From assembly GCA_958405585.1 (NCBI GenBank), contig CATYEP010000018.1:1-19439 (forward strand): a DNA stretch of 19,439 nt. The letters run 5' to 3'. Positions 16,282 through 19,439 of the stretch are shown piece after piece. Every line of letters starts with the position of its first letter. Positions within the stretch are counted from its first letter, which is position 1. The notes below the pieces were generated by a model. That model saw nothing but the letters and a program-made list of their open reading frames with translations. It was not told the DNA's origin and searched no databases. Source of the stretch: an uncultured Eubacteriales bacterium (GTDB taxonomy: Bacteria > Bacillota > Clostridia > Christensenellales > Borkfalkiaceae). A program made the translations under genes and the position numbers.

Positions 16282-16467
16282 GCCCTGATCGGCAGTTTCG
16301 CTGCAATATTCAACAGATATTTTCCCGTTTCCGCTCTTCACAAAGTCATCACTTTTTCAAGCTCTTTTCGTGAGAGGCTGTTCCGTATCTTTTCTTACTC
16401 ACGACTTTTTCTGCGCCTGAATATGCCGAAAACATCTCAAAACGCACATTTTGCCGCAAAATATCTT

Positions 16468-17154
16468 TCAATCGCGGCAGCTTTCCAAAACCTGCATGTT
16501 CGTCATGCTCTGTGCATCGCCAAGCTCCGATAGTCTTTTGAAAATTTTCTCCGCACGCGCCCAGCCGTCATTCAGATCCAGCTCATAAGAATGCCCCCAA
16601 AGATAGAGCAAACCGTCGCTTTTTTCTTGAGCAAAGCGCTCGATGAGCGTTTCCGTCTTTTCATCCAGAATGTGCGCCGTAGGATTCCAAACCATAAAAT
16701 CTTCTGGAAATCCGAAATCATATGTAGAAACGATGGTACGTGCATAGCGGATATCCGTATATTCGCGGATGGTTTCCGTAACGAGCCTGTCGAAATTCGG
16801 ATGCCCGCCCGGATATGCCATGCCGCGCACCGCATACCCCGTCAGTTCGCTCAATCTTACCGAATCGCCGATGACTTCTTCCAGAATGCGGCGGACGGAA
16901 CATCCCGTCAGCATCGGATGCGTACGTGTATGCACCGCCACTTCAAAGCCTTCATACAGCGCAGGCAGTTCCTCCGCCGTGATCTTGTTGTGCGTAACGC
17001 TCTTTCCGTCCCCAAAATTAAGCTCTCCCGCCTTGCCGAGAAGCCCCGAATTGACGTTGAACGTGCATTTTAACCCGTATTTTCTGAGCAACTGCACGAG
17101 CCGTCTGTCCTGCGTTACACCGTCGTCAAAACTTAACGTAAAATATTTTCTCAT
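16468..17154 (-). CDS. Polysaccharide deacetylase (CE4/NodB-like) family protein
   Basis: This is a 228-residue cytoplasmic-looking protein with the NodB-type motifs: TLSFDDG (6-12, catalytic and metal-binding aspartates Asp10/Asp11), HTRTH (75-79, metal-binding histidines), RGMAYPGG (110-117) and LYLWGHSYEL with His188. The family removes N- or O-acetyl groups from chitin-like sugars, peptidoglycan or xylan; small versions without signal peptide occur in many Clostridia and may act on intracellular sugars. The start is supported by AGGGGGG upstream of the ATG. It follows icd by 44 bases on the same strand with no terminator between, so the two are likely co-transcribed. The metal-binding set appears complete, but the substrate is unknown. 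Confidence 0.88.
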   Translation of the reverse strand: MRKYFTLSFDDGVTQDRRLVQLLRKYGLKCTFNVNSGLLGKAGELNFGDGKSVTHNKITAEELPALYEGFEVAVHTRTHPMLTGCSVRRILEEVIGDSVRLSELTGYAVRGMAYPGGHPNFDRLVTETIREYTDIRYARTIVSTYDFGFPEDFMVWNPTAHILDEKTETLIERFAQEKSDGLLYLWGHSYELDLNDGWARAEKIFKRLSELGDAQSMTNMQVLESCRD

Positions 17155-17198
17155 ACATTTTCCCCCCTATCCTTTCACGAGTTTACCGCCCGAAAAGT

Positions 17199-18407
17199 TT
17201 ACATTCTCTTTGCAACGGCTTTCAGGAACGTGCGCGAATCGAGTTTCTTCGGCGTGATCCCTTCCGCATGGAACAAAGGCACCAGATCTCCCGTCATTTC
17301 GCCCTCTTCGATCGTGCGTACCGTCGCCCGCTCCAGACGATTTGCAAATTCCGTAAGTTCCGGGGTATTGTCCAGCTCGCCGCGCTTTTTCAGCGCACCC
17401 GTCCAGGCAAAGATCGTCGCCACCGAGTTCGTGGACGTCTCTTCCCCTTTCAGATGTTTATAATAATGCCGCGTCACCGTGCCGTGCGCCGCTTCAAATT
17501 CATAGTTCCCGTCCGGCGAAACCAGCACCGACGTCATCAGCCCCAAAGATCCGTACGCCGTCGCCACCATATCGCTCATCACGTCGCCGTCATAGTTCTT
17601 GCACGCCCACAAAATGCCGCCTTCCGAACGCACCACGCGCGCAACCGCATCGTCGATCAGCGTGTACATGTATTCGATGCCCACTTCTTCGAACTTCGCT
17701 TTGTATTCCGTCTCAAAAATATGAGCGAAAATATCTTTGAAATGATGATCGTATTTTTTTGAGATCGTGTCTTTCGTCGCAAACCACAGCGGCATTTTCA
17801 CGTCCAGTGCGTAATTGAAACAGGAACGCGCAAAACTTTCGATGGACTTATCCAAATTGTGCACCGACTGCACAATTCCGTCGCTGTTTTTGAAATCCTG
17901 CACCAACAGCTTCTCCACGACCTTTCCTTCCGCGTCTTCCACAACAAGATACGCCTTGTCGCCCTGCTTTACCTGCGTTTCCACGCCCAAATACACGTCG
18001 CCGTACGCATGACGTGCCAACACGATCGGCTTCTTCCAGCCCGGAATATACGGCGTGATCCCTTTTGCCAGAATGGGCGCACGGAATACCGTTCCGTCCA
18101 GAATACGGCGGATCGTTCCGTTCGGACTCTTCCACATCTGTTTGAGCTTGTACTCTTCCACGCGCTGCGCATTGGGCGTGATCGTCGCACATTTCACTCC
18201 GACTTTATATTTTTTGTTCGCATTCGCCGCGTCTACCGTCACCTGATCGTTCGTTTCGTCGCGATGCACAAGCCCCAGATCGTAATACTCTGTCTTCAGA
18301 TCCACATACGGGCAAATCAGATCTTCCTTGATCCACTGCCACAATACTCTCGTCATTTCATCCCCGTCCATCTCTACGACGGGATTTTTCATTGCGATCT
18401 TTGCCAT
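17199..18407 (-). CDS. icd: NADP-dependent isocitrate dehydrogenase, type II (homodimeric)
   Basis: This 402-residue enzyme oxidises isocitrate to 2-oxoglutarate and CO2 with NADP, supplying glutamate precursor and NADPH. It matches the eukaryote-like type II family rather than the E. coli type. Motifs are MDGDEMTR near the N-terminus (13-20), the substrate loop KSPNGTIRRILDGTVFR (93-109), metal-binding NYDGDVMSDMVA, and the cofactor loop GTVTRHYYKHLKGEETSTNS. Length is typical and no key motif is missing. ATG at 18407 has AGGAG with a seven-base spacer and a plausible promoter just upstream. It is followed by the deacetylase gene 44 bases on. No citrate synthase or aconitase gene is in the window. 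Confidence 0.97.
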   Translation of the reverse strand: MAKIAMKNPVVEMDGDEMTRVLWQWIKEDLICPYVDLKTEYYDLGLVHRDETNDQVTVDAANANKKYKVGVKCATITPNAQRVEEYKLKQMWKSPNGTIRRILDGTVFRAPILAKGITPYIPGWKKPIVLARHAYGDVYLGVETQVKQGDKAYLVVEDAEGKVVEKLLVQDFKNSDGIVQSVHNLDKSIESFARSCFNYALDVKMPLWFATKDTISKKYDHHFKDIFAHIFETEYKAKFEEVGIEYMYTLIDDAVARVVRSEGGILWACKNYDGDVMSDMVATAYGSLGLMTSVLVSPDGNYEFEAAHGTVTRHYYKHLKGEETSTNSVATIFAWTGALKKRGELDNTPELTEFANRLERATVRTIEEGEMTGDLVPLFHAEGITPKKLDSRTFLKAVAKRM

Positions 18408-18437
18408 ATTCTACAGCTCCTGTTTTACTTTTTTCCC

Positions 18438-18466
18438 ATTTTACCAAAAATCCGAAAAAAAAACAA
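18438..18466 (-). promoter_or_regulatory. Putative icd promoter
   Basis: On the minus strand, TTGTTT (18466-18461) and TAAAAT (18443-18438) lie 17 bases apart. The -10 box is about 30 bases upstream of the ATG, so the leader would be short. The -35 box is a weak match inside a T-run, so this is a reasonable but not certain call. Confidence 0.5.
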
Positions 18467-18587
18467 GCATTTGCCCGCCGCCCTCGTAAGCCCGCAAAAA
18501 ATATCGTGTACCCCATTTTTTACCCACACGTTTCCCGCCACCTGCCGCACAACTTTGCCCGTTCTTCTTTCATCCCGAAAAAATAAA

Positions 18588-18607
18588 AACGGGAAATATT
18601 TCCCGTT
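18588..18607 (-). terminator. Terminator hairpin with T-run
   Basis: The 20-bp palindrome with arms AACGGGAAAT and ATTTCCCGTT is followed, on the minus strand, by TTTATTTTTT. This is a classic short intrinsic terminator, the second one downstream of the ligase gene. Confidence 0.75.
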
Positions 18608-18675
18608 CCTATCAGTCTGTCATATACCTGTCGTTTCACTTTATTAAAGTTTATCGGCCGCTTTTTATAGCTATA

Positions 18676-18716
18676 AAGGGTATGCGGGCGCACAATATTT
18701 GCGCCCGCATACCCTT
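18676..18716 (-). terminator. GC-rich hairpin downstream of the ligase gene
   Basis: A 17-base arm (18676-18692, AAGGGTATGCGGGCGCA) pairs perfectly with 18700-18716 around a seven-base A/T loop. The minus-strand continuation TTTATAGCTATAAAAAG has only a weak T-run, so it may terminate less well than it protects the 3' end of the transcript. Confidence 0.6.
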
Positions 18717-18776
18717 CGCCAAAATCTGAAATTAGGTACATTTACAGCGGAAAAGCCTGCAGATTTTATTCTGTCG

Positions 18777-18831
18777 ATTTTTGTACTTTTACTGACCAAG
18801 TTCCAATTTTTGTACTTTTACTGACCAAGTT
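18777..18831. repeat. Two perfect 26-bp direct repeats, 3 bases apart
   Basis: The same 26 bases, containing TTGTACTTTTACTGACCAAG, occur at 18777-18802 and 18806-18831 with CCA between them, a period of 29. They lie 37-91 bases after the ligase stop. No other copy was seen in the window, and no coding role is apparent. Confidence 0.9.
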
Positions 18832-18867
18832 TTGTTTTTGTCTCTTTTTGACCGTTTTACACTCTTC

Positions 18868-19439
18868 TCACGATCTTCGTTTGGACGATGCGCGAACACC
18901 GCTCAAAACGCCGCAATTGGAAAGCATCTTTTTCTCCGAACGCGCAACGCTGTCGCAGATACCCTGTTCGATAAAGACGGTGAGAAGGTGTTTGAAATCG
19001 GCAAGATTTTTGCAGAAAAGATACCATGCGAGCGATCCGGGAACCGTGTTCATTTCGTTGAAATACACCTCGTTCCCGCTCAAAAGGAAGTCTGCCCGCA
19101 CCACACCGCGAAGATTTAAGCGTCTGTACAGCAATTTTGTATAACCCTGCACAAGATCCGCGCTTGCTTTGGAAATTTTTGCGGGAAAATCGTTTGCGTT
19201 TTCCTTTCCGCCGCCTAAATATTTATCGCCGAAAGTAAGAAATTTGTGCTGCGTTTTCGGCTCTTCGCAGGGTGAAACGACAATTTCGTCGCCGTTTTTA
19301 TAACACGCACAGTTGATTTCGCGCCGCTCCGCCAGATATTTTTCCGCAATCAGAAGGGTATCGTAAGCAAAACCCGCTTCGATGGCAAACAGCAGCCGCG
19401 CCCGATCCTCCGCCACCGATACCCCGATGCTCGAACCCT
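18868..19439 (-). CDS. ddl: D-alanine--D-alanine ligase-type ATP-grasp protein, C-terminal part
   Basis: The frame is open to the right window edge, so the N-terminus lies outside; the GTG at 19416 is internal. The first visible residues, GSSIGVSVAEDRARL, are the conserved ligase segment at the ATP-grasp entry. They are followed by AFAYDTLLIAEKYLAERREI-like sequence and the metal-binding motif RADFLLSGNEVYFNEMNTVPGS, whose Asp, Glu and Asn bind magnesium in the family. Known members join two D-alanines (or D-Ala with D-Lac or D-Ser) for peptidoglycan precursors. The wording NTVPGSLAWYLF is nearer to the PGSLA-type ligases common in Bacillota than to the E. coli type, so the exact second substrate is open. 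It is followed by two hairpins and is probably the last gene of its unit. Confidence 0.88.
   Translation of the reverse strand, partial: GSSIGVSVAEDRARLLFAIEAGFAYDTLLIAEKYLAERREINCACYKNGDEIVVSPCEEPKTQHKFLTFGDKYLGGGKENANDFPAKISKASADLVQGYTKLLYRRLNLRGVVRADFLLSGNEVYFNEMNTVPGSLAWYLFCKNLADFKHLLTVFIEQGICDSVARSEKKMLSNCGVLSGVRASSKRRS

Larger units (their letters stand above)
15906..16467. other. Non-coding spacer between giant lipoprotein promoter and deacetylase gene
   Basis: This 0.56-kb A/T-rich stretch has no credible gene on either strand. Its first part (15930-15980) is very A/T rich, with several TATAAT-like words on the plus strand but no gene downstream to serve. It contains the degenerate 30-bp repeats (16121-16191) and a strong minus-strand terminator (16245-16281). 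In 16282-16467 I see nothing definable. Confidence 0.6.
18408..18867. other. Spacer between ddl and icd
   Basis: This 0.46-kb spacer has no credible gene. It holds, in minus-strand order, a two-copy direct repeat (18777-18831), a 17-bp-stem hairpin (18676-18716), a second hairpin with a T-run (18588-18607), a featureless stretch, and the putative icd promoter. It looks like the end of one transcription unit and the beginning of the next. Confidence 0.6.

Overview
The window looks like a stretch of a Bacillota (Clostridia-like, probably uncultured gut) genome or metagenome contig. The reasons are AGGAGG-type ribosome binding sites, a textbook sigma-A promoter, a lipid-anchored BspA-like giant surface protein, a glycan-degradation operon and a type II NADP-isocitrate dehydrogenase. 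This taxonomic call is an inference. Almost every gene is on the minus strand, so transcription runs right to left.

Region A (1-5990, minus strand) is a carbohydrate operon. In transcription order it holds a sugar ABC permease (5' end missing), a GH4 glycosidase with its middle deleted, a GH116 beta-glucosidase/xylosidase-type enzyme, a six-hairpin barrel protein, a GH172 (DUF2961) enzyme, and the start of an unrecognised gene leaving the window. The GH116, six-hairpin and GH172 genes overlap by 4 and 14 bases, so they are tightly coupled. Together they suggest import and intracellular trimming of an oligosaccharide.

Region B (about 5958-8255) does not fit its flanks. It holds the C-terminal part of an MFS transporter on the plus strand, a strong bidirectional terminator, and a minus-strand peptide-type ABC ATPase pair (an oppD-like gene that is only a C-terminal fragment, then an intact oppF-like gene) followed by a small membrane protein. 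At its left edge two truncated genes meet head to head. At its right edge there is a 34-bp perfect inverted repeat with a 9-base spacer. Both edges look like fold-back or assembly joins, or real rearrangement breakpoints.

Region C (8244-15910) is a giant lipoprotein-type surface protein: signal peptide with a probable lipobox, InlB-type repeats, Fn3-like domains and about 54 LRR_5 (BspA-like) repeat units. The reading frame is interrupted by a single in-frame TGA at 14862-14864, and its C-terminus is cut off at the Region B join. Upstream lies an exact TTGACA-17-TATAAT promoter whose -35 box sits inside a 24-bp near-perfect palindrome, a candidate operator.

Region D (15911-19439) has a 0.55-kb non-coding stretch with degenerate 30-bp repeats and a strong terminator, then a CE4-type polysaccharide deacetylase, NADP-isocitrate dehydrogenase with its own putative promoter, a 0.46-kb spacer with two terminators and a two-copy direct repeat, and the C-terminal part of a D-Ala-D-Ala ligase running off the right edge.

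I found no CRISPR array, tRNA, rRNA or transposase. The most notable items are the regulated giant surface protein with its in-frame UGA, and the three gene-breaking joins (about 4777, about 5970 and about 8217-8256). The joins mean contig integrity must be settled before any biology is built on this window.
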